From NCBI GenBank assembly GCA_036507005.1, contig DASXQT010000075.1:1-64000 (forward strand): DNA of 64,000 bases, in the 5' to 3' direction. This document shows positions 24,638 through 33,590 of this stretch, one piece after another. The notes below the pieces were generated by a model. The model did no database searches and was not told where the DNA came from. It was given only the letters and a program-made list of their open reading frames with translations. Position numbers and translations under genes: made by a program. The DNA comes from WS-2 sp036507005. Lineage in GTDB: Bacteria; Eisenbacteria; RBG-16-71-46. The first letter of the stretch is position 1. Each line of letters begins with the position of its first letter.

Positions 24638-25497
24638 AGAATCCGCCGCGCCGCGCCCCGCGCCGGCCGGCCCCCGCCCGCGGCCCGCGGGGACTGCACG
24701 TCGCGATCATCCTGGACGGGAACGGGCGCTGGGCCGAGGCGCGCGAGCTGCCGCGGCGCGCCGGGCACTGGGCGGGCGTCGAGGTGGTGCGGAGCGTGGT
24801 CGCGGCCGCCCCCGGGCTCGGCATCGGCACGCTCACGCTCTACGCGCTCTCCTCGGACAACTGGAAGCGCCCGCGCGCCGAGGTCCGCTCGCTGCTCGCG
24901 CTGCTCGAGGACTACCTGCGGCGCGAGACGCTCTCCGCCGCGGGCGGGATCCGGCTGCGCGTGATCGGCCGGCGCGACCGCCTGCCGCGCTCGCTGGCCG
25001 CCGCCATCGCCGCCGCGGAGCGCGCCACCGCCTTTGGCCGGCGGCTCGAGCTGCGCATCGCCCTCGACTACTCGGCGCGCGGCGCGATCCTCGCCGCGGC
25101 GCGCCGGCTCGCGCGAGCCCCCGAGGGCGCCCGAAGAGCCGCGTTCGGGCGGCTGATCGCGCGCGCGAGCCACGCGGGGTCGGCGCGCGACGTGGATCTC
25201 CTGATCCGCTCCGGGGGCGAGCGGCGGCTGAGCGACTTCCTGCTGTGGGAGTGCGCCTACGCCGAGCTCTACTTCTCGCCGGTGCCCTGGCCTGACTGGA
25301 CCCCGGCCCACCTCGAAGAGGCGCTGCGCGACTTCCGCGGCCGCGAGCGGCGCTTCGGCGCGCTGCCGGCCGCGGGCCGGGGCGCCGCCGCGCGCGCGGC
25401 GCCCCGCGGGAGCGCACGCGCCCTCGCCACCTCGTCGCGGCGCGCCGATACCCTTCCCGCCGCTCTGCCCGTCGTCCGTCCTCGGAGGAATCCATGA
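24622..25497 (+). CDS. uppS: Isoprenyl transferase (undecaprenyl diphosphate synthase family)
   Basis: 291 residues. Family signatures: IILDGNGRWAEARELPRRAG (Asp of DGNGRW binds Mg and diphosphate), GIGTLTLYALSSDNWKRP, and the C-terminal substrate site DVDLLIRSGGERRLSDFLLW, ECAYAELYFSPVPWPDW. It condenses isopentenyl diphosphates to a Z-polyprenyl carrier for cell-wall polymers. Start at ATG 24622 because GAGG is eight bases upstream; ATG 24604 is possible. An Arg/Pro-rich N-terminus and an Ala/Arg-rich C-terminal tail are extra compared with the usual 230-250 residues. A second, housekeeping uppS elsewhere is likely given the odd regulatory context. Confidence 0.88.
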   Translation: MQSTCQNPPRRAPRRPAPARGPRGLHVAIILDGNGRWAEARELPRRAGHWAGVEVVRSVVAAAPGLGIGTLTLYALSSDNWKRPRAEVRSLLALLEDYLRRETLSAAGGIRLRVIGRRDRLPRSLAAAIAAAERATAFGRRLELRIALDYSARGAILAAARRLARAPEGARRAAFGRLIARASHAGSARDVDLLIRSGGERRLSDFLLWECAYAELYFSPVPWPDWTPAHLEEALRDFRGRERRFGALPAAGRGAAARAAPRGSARALATSSRRADTLPAALPVVRPRRNP

Positions 25498-26738
25498 AAC
25501 GCATGTCGCTCGTCCTGGTGGTCTGGCTCGGCTGCGGCCTCGCCTGGGTGGTGCTCGGAACCTCGCTCGTGGCCCGCACCGGCGAGTGGTCCGGAGACCT
25601 CAAGCCCCAGGTGCAGAAGCTGTGGGGCCCGCCGCTCGAGCAGGGGCCGCCGAGCGCGTCGTACGGGGTGAAGCACGAGGTGCAGACGACGGTCACCCGC
25701 CGCGACGCCGCCGGGCGCACGATCGAAGTCCCGGGCACCAAGGTGGTCCAGGAGTCGGTCGCGGTGCCGATCGAGGCTTCGGATCTCCAGGTGCGGCTCG
25801 CCCTCGAGCACCGGCGCAAGGGCCTGCTGTGGTTCCCGACCTACGGCGTCGACTTCTCCGGCCGCTACGCGTTCGTGAACCCGAGCGCGGAGCTGAAGCT
25901 CCTCACGATCGTCTTGCCGCTGGCGGGCGAGAACACCGTGTACGACGGCTTCGAGGTGCGCGACGGGTCGGGGATTCCGTGCGAGGCCGACTTCCGCGGC
26001 GGGAGCGCGGTGTGGAAGGCGCGCCTCGCCCCGCACGAGCGCCGCGAGTTCACCGTGAAGTACGGCTCGCGCGGCACCTCGACCTGGAAGTACCGGCCCA
26101 CCGAAGGCACCTCGCGGGTGAAGAACTTCCGGCTCGCCGTCACCACCAACTTCGGGAACGTGGACTTTCCGCCGGGCTCGATCTCGCCTTCGAGCCACGC
26201 ACGCGAAAGGGGCGGCTGGCGCGGCGAGTGGAGCTTCCAGAGCCTGGTCGCGAACGCCCCGGTCGGGATCCTGCTGCCCGAGCGCCTGAACCCCGGTCCG
26301 CTCGCCGCGCGCATCACGTTCTTCGCCCCGGTCGGGCTGCTGTTCTACTTCTTCGTGCTCGCGATGGTGGCGCACGCCCGCGGGCAGAGCCTCCATCCCA
26401 TGAACTACTTCTTCATCGGGTGCGCGTTCTTCGCCTTCCACCTGCTGTTCGCGTACCTCGTGGACCACCTTTCGATCGGGCCGTCGTTCGCGATCGCTTC
26501 GGCCACCTCGATCCTGCTGGTCCTGACCTACGCGCGGCTCTTCACCGGCTGGGGCTTCGCGCTCCGGCTCATGGGCCCCGCCCAGCTCCTCTACCTGGTG
26601 CTGTTCTCGTACACCTTCTTCTGGGAGGGCTTCACCGGGCTCGCGATCACGATCGGCGCGATCCTCACCCTGTTCGTGATGATGCAGTACACCGGCCGCG
26701 TCGGCTGGGACCAGCCGCAGCTCCGGCGCGCGGCCTAG
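25494..26738 (+). CDS. Inner-membrane CreD-like protein
   Basis: 414 residues, start overlapping the uppS stop (ATGA) behind GGAGGAATCC. One N-terminal helix (MSLVLVVWLGCGLAWVVLG), a large extracytoplasmic beta-rich domain (about 30-275) and a C-terminal block of five or six helices beginning FFAPVGLLFYFFVLAMVAHA and including SLHPMNYFFIGCAFFAFHLLF, DHLSIG. This layout is that of CreD-family proteins, whose E. coli member is tied to the CreBC regulon and envelope integrity. Function here unknown. Confidence 0.7.
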   Translation: MKRMSLVLVVWLGCGLAWVVLGTSLVARTGEWSGDLKPQVQKLWGPPLEQGPPSASYGVKHEVQTTVTRRDAAGRTIEVPGTKVVQESVAVPIEASDLQVRLALEHRRKGLLWFPTYGVDFSGRYAFVNPSAELKLLTIVLPLAGENTVYDGFEVRDGSGIPCEADFRGGSAVWKARLAPHERREFTVKYGSRGTSTWKYRPTEGTSRVKNFRLAVTTNFGNVDFPPGSISPSSHARERGGWRGEWSFQSLVANAPVGILLPERLNPGPLAARITFFAPVGLLFYFFVLAMVAHARGQSLHPMNYFFIGCAFFAFHLLFAYLVDHLSIGPSFAIASATSILLVLTYARLFTGWGFALRLMGPAQLLYLVLFSYTFFWEGFTGLAITIGAILTLFVMMQYTGRVGWDQPQLRRAA

Positions 26739-26754
26739 CCTTGGAGGAACGATC

Positions 26755-27198
26755 ATGTCCCTCGAACAGCGAATCGCACGCTTCGCCACCGCCGTGCTCG
26801 GCGCCGCCTCGGTGCTGCTGGTGCTCGCGGCCGGCAACCTGTTCTTCGCCGCCTGGCTCTTCTCCACGCGCCACCAGTGGCCGCTCGCGCTGGGCTGGGC
26901 CGCGGCGGGCGCGACGTTCGTGGCCTACGCCGCGCTCATCCTCCTCGACCTCTCGCGGCGCGTCGCCGCCACGCTCATGAGCCTGCTCCGGCCGCTCCTC
27001 AAGCTCGGAGCGATCGCGCTCGCGCTCGCGGGCGTGGCCTGGGCGGTGGACACCGAGGTGCGCTGGCAGCGCAGCGGCGACTTCGAGGCCTACGGCGTCG
27101 TGATCGGGCTCGTCATGGCGGTCGAGGGCGCCGCGGCGTTCTGGTGGCTGGAGCAGCCGCGCAGCGAGCGCGCGCCGGGAGCACGTCCGGGCGCATAG
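26755..27198 (+). CDS. Small membrane protein (147 aa), likely co-transcribed with the CreD-like gene
   Basis: Four hydrophobic segments: VLGAASVLLVLAAGNLFFAA, LALGWAAAGATFVAYAALIL, LLKLGAIALALAGVAWAV and YGVVIGLVMAVEGAAAFWWL. GGAGGAACG precedes ATG 26755, 16 bases after the previous stop. No family recognised; probably a subunit or accessory of the CreD-like protein. Confidence 0.65.
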   Translation: MSLEQRIARFATAVLGAASVLLVLAAGNLFFAAWLFSTRHQWPLALGWAAAGATFVAYAALILLDLSRRVAATLMSLLRPLLKLGAIALALAGVAWAVDTEVRWQRSGDFEAYGVVIGLVMAVEGAAAFWWLEQPRSERAPGARPGA

Positions 27199-27409
27199 CC
27201 GCCCCGCAGCGTGGACGCTGGTTCGGTTCGAGCCCTGCGTCGGACGCCAGCGGGGCCGAGCCCAGAGGCCACGGCCCTTGAGAGCGCGCGATCCGTGCTG
27301 CATCGAGAACTGGAGATTGCCAGAGCAACCGCGCGGATGAAGACTGCTAAGCGACACTGGCAGATTGATGAGGCCACGGAATGCGGCTTCGCCGGGTCAT
27401 GACGACTGC

Positions 27410-28129
27410 TCACTTGCGTTGTACGCCGAATTCCCGTTCGAGGCGTCCCTGGCTTGACACCAATACAGCAAGATACCGCTTTGGCGTCGGTGACAGGACA
27501 TCGCGCCGCGGAGGCAGCCAGTAGAAGAAGTACCTGCCGGTTCGCAGTGTACCTTTGAAGAGGGTCTTGAGACGGTGGTGCCGCTCCCCGAAGATTACGA
27601 GCTCGTAGTGGTCTGCTTTCGGGCAATGACAATCCAGCGTCACGATTGGAGGTATCTCCGAACTGACCATGAGGTCCGTCGGATAATGCACAATCCAGTC
27701 CGTGGGGAGAGGCTCGTGCCCATCCTTTTCGCATTCGTCGGGTGTGCCGTTATGATCGACATCCTTTGAGCGTCCGTAGGCGATGTCCTCCAGGTCCGCG
27801 AACCGGTTGCCATCACAGTCGGGAAAGCTGGGGACCAAGTTAATGGGCGGTTCTATTGAAAAGCGAAACCGCGGTGTGTTCGCGACGGATCTCGCCGTCG
27901 TATCACGGATAGATGGCGCTGACCTTACGTGTGCTGAGGAAGATGAGTCCGCGGGGGCGGACTGAGAGTCCACGACGCCAGTGGAGAGGACGTGCTGGGC
28001 GCCGGCAGAAGGGGCCGTTGGCTGGGCGGCGTGAACTGCGGGGACGAAGAGGGCCGCGCCAACTGATGCTGCCAGGAGCGCGCGGGTGAGTCTGGGGTAA
28101 CTTCTGGAGGCCGATGCTCGGAGAGGCAT
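27410..28129 (-). CDS. Exported protein with D/N-rich calcium-binding-like repeat
   Basis: 239 residues. Signal peptide at about 12-35 (LTRALLAASVGAALFVPAVHA), a Ser/Ala-rich linker, then DCDGNRFADLEDIAYGRSKD and VDHNGTPDECE, two Dx[DN]xNxxxD-type loops like those of dockerin or thrombospondin-3 repeats, and a C-terminal beta domain (YELVIFGERHHRLKTLFKG, GRYFFYWLPPRRD) reminiscent of FlgD/Ig-like modules. Codon usage and composition are less GC-biased than the core genes, so recent acquisition is possible. No enzymatic motif. Confidence 0.65.
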   Translation of the reverse strand: MPLRASASRSYPRLTRALLAASVGAALFVPAVHAAQPTAPSAGAQHVLSTGVVDSQSAPADSSSSAHVRSAPSIRDTTARSVANTPRFRFSIEPPINLVPSFPDCDGNRFADLEDIAYGRSKDVDHNGTPDECEKDGHEPLPTDWIVHYPTDLMVSSEIPPIVTLDCHCPKADHYELVIFGERHHRLKTLFKGTLRTGRYFFYWLPPRRDVLSPTPKRYLAVLVSSQGRLEREFGVQRK

Positions 28130-28270
28130 GGCGGATCACTCCGCGGTGAGCGAATCGAGGCGTCGGGTCCGAGCAAGACCAGCAGCCGCGCTTGGATTAC
28201 CGGCAGCCCCTGCATGTTAGCGTTTGCAAGCGGAGGTCGCCATCCTCTCCGGCAGGTTGGTTTGCTTGCG

Positions 28271-28432
28271 ATGATGTGCCCCCGCGTTGGCCGGTGCCCC
28301 TTCAGAACGACATTGCCGCTCGTCTTGACGCTCGCGGGCGCCTACCTGCTGCACCATGTGGAGGTCCGCGCCGAGTGTTCCACCGTCACCGTCGGCGACC
28401 GCTGGGGAGTGCTGAAAGTCCGATACCGCTGA
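28271..28432 (+). CDS. 53-aa exported mini-protein with WGxLKxRYR tail
   Basis: From ATG 28271 (or 28274) the frame gives a basic start, one hydrophobic signal-like segment (TTLPLVLTLAGAYLLHHVEV), a Cys, and ends in DRWGVLKVRYR before TGA 28430-28432. It thus consists almost only of an export signal and the C-terminal nonapeptide found on two much larger exported proteins (33591-34499 and 43254-43928). It may be a real peptide or what remains after an internal deletion. Confidence 0.5.
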   Translation: MMCPRVGRCPFRTTLPLVLTLAGAYLLHHVEVRAECSTVTVGDRWGVLKVRYR

Positions 28433-28524
28433 CATGGAGTGACCTCTTGCCCACGGCGACCACCCTCGATTCCGGGGGCCGTCGCTGCATTCGTGGTCGG
28501 CGGCGTCGTACGGCGGAGAGGACC

Positions 28525-28569
28525 GGGCGCTTCGGCGCCAACCCGCGCGGCGGGTTGGCGCCGAAGCGC
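28525..28569. repeat. Perfect 21-bp inverted repeat with 3-base loop
   Basis: Left arm 28525-28545 pairs exactly with right arm 28549-28569 (core GGCGCCAACCCGC / GCGGGTTGGCGCC). It would form a very stable hairpin. No T run follows, so it is not a classic terminator. The right arm overlaps a possible weak promoter for the DinB gene (TTGGCG, 18 bases, TATGGT at 28578-28583). Confidence 0.7.
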
Positions 28570-28632
28570 CGATCCCGCTATGGTGACGTTCCTGCCAGCT
28601 CGTCCCCGGCCTCTGTCCCCTCAGGAGGCAAC

Positions 28633-29145
28633 ATGACCACGAGTGAGTACGTCACATTCTTCTCGGAATGGGACGCCGAAGCACGAAAGACCGCGCAGCT
28701 CATGCGCTCGCTGCCCCCGAGCCAGTACGACTTCCGTCCCGATCCGGGCGGCCGCTCGCTCGGCGAGCTGGCCTGGCACCTGGCCGAGATCGACGGCTAC
28801 TTCAGCCACTCGATCGAGACGGGCAAGTTCGAATCCGGCGGCCGCATCCCGGGCCTCGAGCGGCCGCGGACCGTGGCCGAGCTCGCGCCGGGCTACGAGC
28901 GCGCGCACCGCGAGGCGGTGGCGCGGCTCAAGAAGCTCACGCCGGAGGACTTCCTCCGCACCATGCCGTTCTTCGGCGGCCGCATGCTGCCGATCGGCGT
29001 GATCCTCTGGAACGCGCTCCTGCGTCACATGGTTCATCACCGCGGCCAGCTCGTGCTGATGTGCCGGCTCGCGGGCGGCCGTCCGCCCGGGATGTTCGGG
29101 CCGACCCGCGAGGAGAGCGAGCAGGCCGCACGCGGCAAGGCCTGA
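28633..29145 (+). CDS. DinB-family (DUF664-like) metalloprotein
   Basis: 170 residues, four-helix-bundle DinB superfamily, often thiol-S-transferase-like or of unknown activity. The metal-binding histidines are visible: H49 in LGELAWHLAEIDGYF and H132/H135/H136 in LRHMVHHRGQL. AGGAGG precedes ATG 28633. Cytosolic. Confidence 0.85.
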   Translation: MTTSEYVTFFSEWDAEARKTAQLMRSLPPSQYDFRPDPGGRSLGELAWHLAEIDGYFSHSIETGKFESGGRIPGLERPRTVAELAPGYERAHREAVARLKKLTPEDFLRTMPFFGGRMLPIGVILWNALLRHMVHHRGQLVLMCRLAGGRPPGMFGPTREESEQAARGKA

Positions 29146-29150
29146 GCCCG

Positions 29151-29180
29151 GCCGCCGCGTAGAAGGCCGCCGCGTAGAAA
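29151..29180. repeat. 15-bp tandem repeat, two copies
   Basis: GCCGCCGCGTAGAAG is repeated directly (second copy ends in A instead of G), with a third partial GCCGC. It sits in the short gap between convergent genes and encodes nothing obvious; replication slippage is the simplest explanation. Confidence 0.6.
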
Positions 29181-29185
29181 GCCGC

Positions 29186-29216
29186 GGCCCCGGCGCCGTG
29201 CCCTGGCGCCGGGGCC
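29186..29216. terminator. Hairpin between convergent genes
   Basis: GGCCCCGGCGCC and GGCGCCGGGGCC pair perfectly over 12 bp around a 7-base loop, in the gap between the DinB gene and the minus-strand peptidase. It lacks a T run but could stop transcription from both sides. Confidence 0.5.
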
Positions 29217-29232
29217 CGCGGGACCGCGCGGC

Positions 29233-31005
29233 TCAGTCGCCGGCGGCTTGCGCCTTCTCCGAAGGGACGAACTCCTCGGTCACCGCCTTGTCGAGCAGGC
29301 GCGGCGGAAGCATGCCCTGCGCGAGCACGAAATCGTTGAACCGGGTGCGGTTGAAACGCTTCCCGAGCGCCAGCTCGGCCTTCTGCCGGATCTCGAGCAG
29401 CCGGCTGTAGCCGACGAAGTAGGAAGGCGCCTGCCCGGGCGCAAGGAAGGTGTAGCGCTGCACCTCCTGGGTGGCCATCGCCTCGGAAAGCCCCACGTCC
29501 TCCTGCAGCACCCGCATCGCCTCCTCCTGGGTCACGGCGCCCGACTGGAGCCCCGGATCGAGGAAGGCGCGCGCCGCGCGCATCATGCGGTGCTGGAGCG
29601 TGATGAACTGGCCCTCGAGCGGCTCGTAGGGCTGCAGCTCCGACTCCGCGTAGAGCCCCCAGCCCTCCACGTTCACGCTGTTCAGGGCGAACAGCGCGCG
29701 CGCCAGCGACACGCCCTTCTCCACCACGCTCGCGAACTGCAGCTCGTGGCCCGGGCGCCCCTCGTGCGCGGTCAGGGTCCACGAGGCGGCCTCGAACGTG
29801 AAGTCGTCGAACGCCAGCTTCTGCTGCGGCGTCTTGCCCGGGATCTGGAGCGGCAGGACGAAGGTGCCCATCTCGCCGGTGTTGCCGATCAGGCGCGGCG
29901 GCTGCATGTTGGGCGCCGGGACCGCCGCGGCCTCGGCCTCGCTCGCGAGCCGGATCAGCATCTTGCGCTGCGGCAGCGTCACGATCCCTTCGCGGCGGAT
30001 GATCTCCTCCACGTCCTGGATGCGCTTCTCGTAGTAGGGGAGGATCGCGTCGCCCGCGAGCTGCTGCTTCTTCAGCTCGCGCAGGACGTCGCGGTAGCCG
30101 GTGAGCTTACAGCCCTTGGCCTCGGCGACCCGCGGCGCCATGGCCTGCATCTGGTTCTGGATCTCCTTGAACGCCACCGCCGCCCGGCTGGTCAGCTCCG
30201 GGACCGCCATGTCGTTGCCGAATTCCTTGAGGCCGAAGGCGTAGAGCTCGGGCGGCTGGCGGAAGTCGGTGCGGGCGCGGGGCAGGATCTCGGCGCGCAC
30301 GAAGCCTTCGTACGCCGCAAGCTGCTTCTGGAGCTGCTCCAGGGGCTTCTGGTAGCCCTTGATCTTGTACTTCTCGAAGAGCTTCCCGATGCCGGCGACG
30401 TACGTGGCGCCCTGGCTCAGGTCGCGCTCGACCTCGGCCTTGACCGGGCCGATCAGCGCGGTCTCGGGCAGCCGCTCGCGGGTGCGCGCCTCGGCGAGCT
30501 CGGCGAGCGGCGTGTAGCCCTTCTCCATCCCGGCGTACTTGCGCAGCCGCACGAGCGCCGCGCCGCGCCGCTCGGCCGACACCTGGTCGTCGAGCAGGGG
30601 CCGGATCCCCTGGAAGACGGTGGAGGAGACGTCGAAGTAGGGCAGCATGAGCCTGTGGTTCAACTCGTGTCCCTCGTGGCCCTGGTTCGCCCGGTCGATC
30701 AGGATCTCGAGGTCCTCGCGCACCAGCGGATCCTTCTCGGCCTCCAGGTTCTTCTGGAGCGCGGCGACCGCCTGCCGGCCCGCCGCCTCCGCCCGCTCCT
30801 CGTACCCGGGGGTGAGGTCGAAGATCTCGGTGTCGAGCCCCGGAACGCCCATGCGTCCGGCCTGCTCGGGGGCGAGCTTCGCGAACACGCCCATGAGGAT
30901 CTGGGCGTCGGCGTTGCTGCGCTGGATCCACTCCGGCGACTTGGGCTGGGCGAGCGCCGCGATCGGCAGCGCGGCCAGGAGCAGAGCCGCCGCCAGAGCC
31001 CGCAT
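29233..31005 (-). CDS. Exported DUF885-family putative metallopeptidase
   Basis: 590 residues. Signal peptide MRALAAALLLAALPIAALA; the body is all helical as in DUF885 proteins. The zinc site HEGRPGHELQ (HExxPGH) in TAHEGRPGHELQFASVVEKG lies near residue 420, with further conserved VNVEGWGLYAESEL downstream (Glu as third ligand) and FLAPGQAPSYFVGYSRLLEI near the end. These are thought to be extracellular or periplasmic peptidases. Start at ATG 31005, where the signal peptide begins; the longer open frame upstream has no support. Divergent from another exported peptidase gene. Confidence 0.88.
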   Translation of the reverse strand: MRALAAALLLAALPIAALAQPKSPEWIQRSNADAQILMGVFAKLAPEQAGRMGVPGLDTEIFDLTPGYEERAEAAGRQAVAALQKNLEAEKDPLVREDLEILIDRANQGHEGHELNHRLMLPYFDVSSTVFQGIRPLLDDQVSAERRGAALVRLRKYAGMEKGYTPLAELAEARTRERLPETALIGPVKAEVERDLSQGATYVAGIGKLFEKYKIKGYQKPLEQLQKQLAAYEGFVRAEILPRARTDFRQPPELYAFGLKEFGNDMAVPELTSRAAVAFKEIQNQMQAMAPRVAEAKGCKLTGYRDVLRELKKQQLAGDAILPYYEKRIQDVEEIIRREGIVTLPQRKMLIRLASEAEAAAVPAPNMQPPRLIGNTGEMGTFVLPLQIPGKTPQQKLAFDDFTFEAASWTLTAHEGRPGHELQFASVVEKGVSLARALFALNSVNVEGWGLYAESELQPYEPLEGQFITLQHRMMRAARAFLDPGLQSGAVTQEEAMRVLQEDVGLSEAMATQEVQRYTFLAPGQAPSYFVGYSRLLEIRQKAELALGKRFNRTRFNDFVLAQGMLPPRLLDKAVTEEFVPSEKAQAAGD

Positions 31006-31407
31006 CACGACCGTCCGCTCCGGACGGAAGGGGGATGAATGAACGTGCACGACGCGCCTCCTCGATGGTGAGGGTGAAGGGTCGTCCCGCGCGGCTCGCG
31101 ATTCCCCGCGGGGGAGCGCGGCTCGTGCGGGCGATGGCCGGGTGCAGCCACTACGGATCGGGATCGAAATGGTTTCGCGCTCCGCGACGGACGGAGGCGC
31201 GCGAAATCGGGAACCGACGGAAGCCGCACGAGAGGCTATCATGGGCGCGGCGTGGACCGGCGCGCGGGAAGCCGCTTTCGGAGCCCGGATTGCTGCGTTC
31301 GGCGCGAAGAGTTTCGGGAGGCGAGCCCGCGAGCGCGGCGCTGCGCTAGTCTCGCGGGCGCTTCCGCGACCCGCACCGGCATTGCGCCTTCAGGCTGGAG
31401 GAGTCCC
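31006..31407. other. Divergent intergenic region between two peptidase genes
   Basis: About 400 bases without a supported gene. It must contain the promoters for both flanking genes; I see no clear consensus boxes. The GGAGGAG at 31397-31403 serves the downstream peptidase. Confidence 0.4.
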
Positions 31408-33432
31408 GTGAACCATCGCCCCGCCGTGATCCTCGGCACCGTCGCGCTCGCCCTCACGCCGCTCGCGGCCCGGGCGGAGAGCGCGCGCTTCTCCACCGAT
31501 CTCGCCCGCAAGATCGTGAGCGTCTCGAGCCCGAGAGTCTCTCCCGACGGCAGGACGGTGGCGTTCGTCGTCACCCATCCCAACTACGCCGACGACCGCA
31601 ACGAGTCCGAGCTGTGGGCGGCCGACGTCGCGGGCGGGACGCCACGGCAGCTCACCTTCGAGCGCCGGCAGGTCTCCGAGCTGCGCTGGTCGCCCGACGG
31701 ACGCACGCTGGCGTTCCTCGCCCCGGATTCCGCGGGGAAGAGCCAGGTCTGGCTGATGCCGATGGGCGGCGGCGACGCGCAGCGCGCCACGCGATCCAAG
31801 ACCGACGTGCAGCACTACGCCTGGCGACCCGACGGCGCCGCGTTCGCGTACGCCGCAGCGGACGAGGAGCCCAAGCGCGAGGGCGAGGCGAAGCACCTCG
31901 CCACCATGGAGATGGGCGAGCAGGACATCTTCCTCCACGCCCCGATTCGCCCGCAGCACATCTGGCTCCAGGCCATCGACACCACCGCGGCCCAGCGTCT
32001 CACCAGCGGCCCGTGGTCGCTCGAGCTGGTTCTCCCGCCCGGGAGCCCGCCCTCGCACCTCTCCTGGTCGCCGGACGGGAAGCAGATCGCGTTCGCGCGC
32101 GTCCCCGTGCCCCAGACCGGACACTTCGATTCGACGAGCGTGCGCGTGCTCGACGTCGCGAGCCGCTCGATCCGTCCGCTCGACGGCGCCGATCGCTTCC
32201 AGAACAACCCCGAGTGGTCGCCCGACGGGCACTGGATCCTCTACGTCTACCCGCGCGAGGGACGCGGCGATCTCGGCTGGATGAGCGAGGTCCACATCGC
32301 GCCCGCCGCGGGCGGCCCGGGGCGCAGCCTGACGCGCGCGCTCGACCGCCAGGTGTTCGAGGCCGAGTGGCTGCAGGGCGGCAAGGCCATCCTGGTCGCC
32401 GCCAACGACCGCACCACCGTCGGCCTCTGGATCGTGCCCCTGCAGGGCGCGCCCAAGCGGGTCGAGACCGGCGACCTGGTGATCAACGGCGCATTCGGCT
32501 ACGACGTCACCGCGACCTCGAAGGGAGCGATCGTGTTCACCGCCACCTCCGCCGACCGCCCTTCGGAACTCTACGTCATGGATTCGCCGGCGGCCCGCCC
32601 GCGGCGCCTGACCGAATTCAACACGTGGGCGCGGGACGTGGCGTGGGGGCGCGAGGAGCGGGTCACGTGGCGGAACGACAAGTTCGACGAGGACGGCGTG
32701 CTGGTCTACCCGCCGGGCTTCAGCGCCTCCTCTTCGTATCCGCTGGTGCTGCTGATCCACGGCGGCCCGCAGTCGTCGTCCAAGACCAGCTTCAGCTCGC
32801 TCGCCCAGCTCATGGCGGCCGAGGGCTGGCTCGTGTTCCAGCCCAACTACCGCGGCAGCGACAACCTCGGGAACTCGTACATGGCGGCGATCACCGCCGA
32901 CGCCGGCCCCGGGCCGGGCCGCGACGTGATGGCGGGCATCGAGGAGCTGCGCAAGCGCCCCTACGTCGCCCCCGGCAAGCCCGCCGTCACCGGCTGGTCC
33001 TACGGCGGCTACATGACCACGTGGCTCATCGGGAACTATCCGGACGCCTGGCAGTCGGCCATGGCCGGCGCGCCGGTGTCAGACCTCATGGAGGAGTACA
33101 ACCTGTCGGACGGCAACGTCACGTTGCGGTACGCCATGGGCGGCTCGCCGTGGACCGGAGACCGCGAGAAGCTCTATCGCGATCAGTCGCCGATCACGTA
33201 CGTGCGGCGCGTGAAGACCCCGACCCTGGTGATGTCGCTGATGGAGGACTTCCGCGTCCCGACTTCGCAGGCGTTGTCCTACTACCGCGCGCTCAAGGAC
33301 AACGGCGTCGAGACCGAGTACGTCGCCTTCCCGGGCCGCGGCCACAATCCCCGCGACCCGGTTCACCAGCTCGAGCGGCTGCGGCTGTGGGTGCAGTGGG
33401 TGAAGCGGCACGCGGGCGCGCCGACGCCGTAG
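31408..33432 (+). CDS. Exported S9-family (prolyl oligopeptidase / acylaminoacyl-peptidase type) peptidase
   Basis: 674 residues from GTG 31408 (GGAGGAG upstream). Signal peptide about 1-23. N-terminal seven-bladed propeller of TolB/WD40-like repeats with recurring (R/E)WSPDG(R/K) motifs, then the alpha/beta-hydrolase domain from about 430: oxyanion region LLIHGGPQSS, nucleophile in GWSYGGYMT, acid Asp in SLMEDFRVP, His in GRGHNPRD. Cuts peptides after entry through the propeller; here periplasmic, probably acting with the neighbouring DUF885 peptidase in peptide scavenging. Confidence 0.93.
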   Translation: MNHRPAVILGTVALALTPLAARAESARFSTDLARKIVSVSSPRVSPDGRTVAFVVTHPNYADDRNESELWAADVAGGTPRQLTFERRQVSELRWSPDGRTLAFLAPDSAGKSQVWLMPMGGGDAQRATRSKTDVQHYAWRPDGAAFAYAAADEEPKREGEAKHLATMEMGEQDIFLHAPIRPQHIWLQAIDTTAAQRLTSGPWSLELVLPPGSPPSHLSWSPDGKQIAFARVPVPQTGHFDSTSVRVLDVASRSIRPLDGADRFQNNPEWSPDGHWILYVYPREGRGDLGWMSEVHIAPAAGGPGRSLTRALDRQVFEAEWLQGGKAILVAANDRTTVGLWIVPLQGAPKRVETGDLVINGAFGYDVTATSKGAIVFTATSADRPSELYVMDSPAARPRRLTEFNTWARDVAWGREERVTWRNDKFDEDGVLVYPPGFSASSSYPLVLLIHGGPQSSSKTSFSSLAQLMAAEGWLVFQPNYRGSDNLGNSYMAAITADAGPGPGRDVMAGIEELRKRPYVAPGKPAVTGWSYGGYMTTWLIGNYPDAWQSAMAGAPVSDLMEEYNLSDGNVTLRYAMGGSPWTGDREKLYRDQSPITYVRRVKTPTLVMSLMEDFRVPTSQALSYYRALKDNGVETEYVAFPGRGHNPRDPVHQLERLRLWVQWVKRHAGAPTP

Positions 33433-33452
33433 CGGCGATCGCGAAGCCAGGC

Positions 33453-33474
33453 CAACTCGCTCCGGAGCGAGTTG
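33453..33474. repeat. Perfect 22-nt palindrome
   Basis: CAACTCGCTCCGGAGCGAGTTG, able to form a 9-bp hairpin. Its 16-base core CTCGCTCCGGAGCGAG recurs exactly at 42149-42164. It lies 20 bases after the peptidase stop and could be a terminator stem, but has no T run. Confidence 0.65.
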
Positions 33475-33538
33475 AGGCAACTATGCCGGAATCGGCTACG
33501 GATACTCATCTGCGCGCGGATCGGCACTAGTCATCCTG

Positions 33539-33544
33539 TATAAT
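33539..33544 (+). promoter_or_regulatory. Perfect -10 box
   Basis: TATAAT, preceded directly by TG, in an otherwise GC-rich spacer 47 bases before the next gene. No convincing -35 at 16-18 bases upstream. It probably drives the exported propeller protein at 33591. Confidence 0.5.
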
Positions 33545-33590
33545 CAGGGCCCCCCCGCGTTCGTCGCTCGCCCCGCACCCGGAGGTCCGC

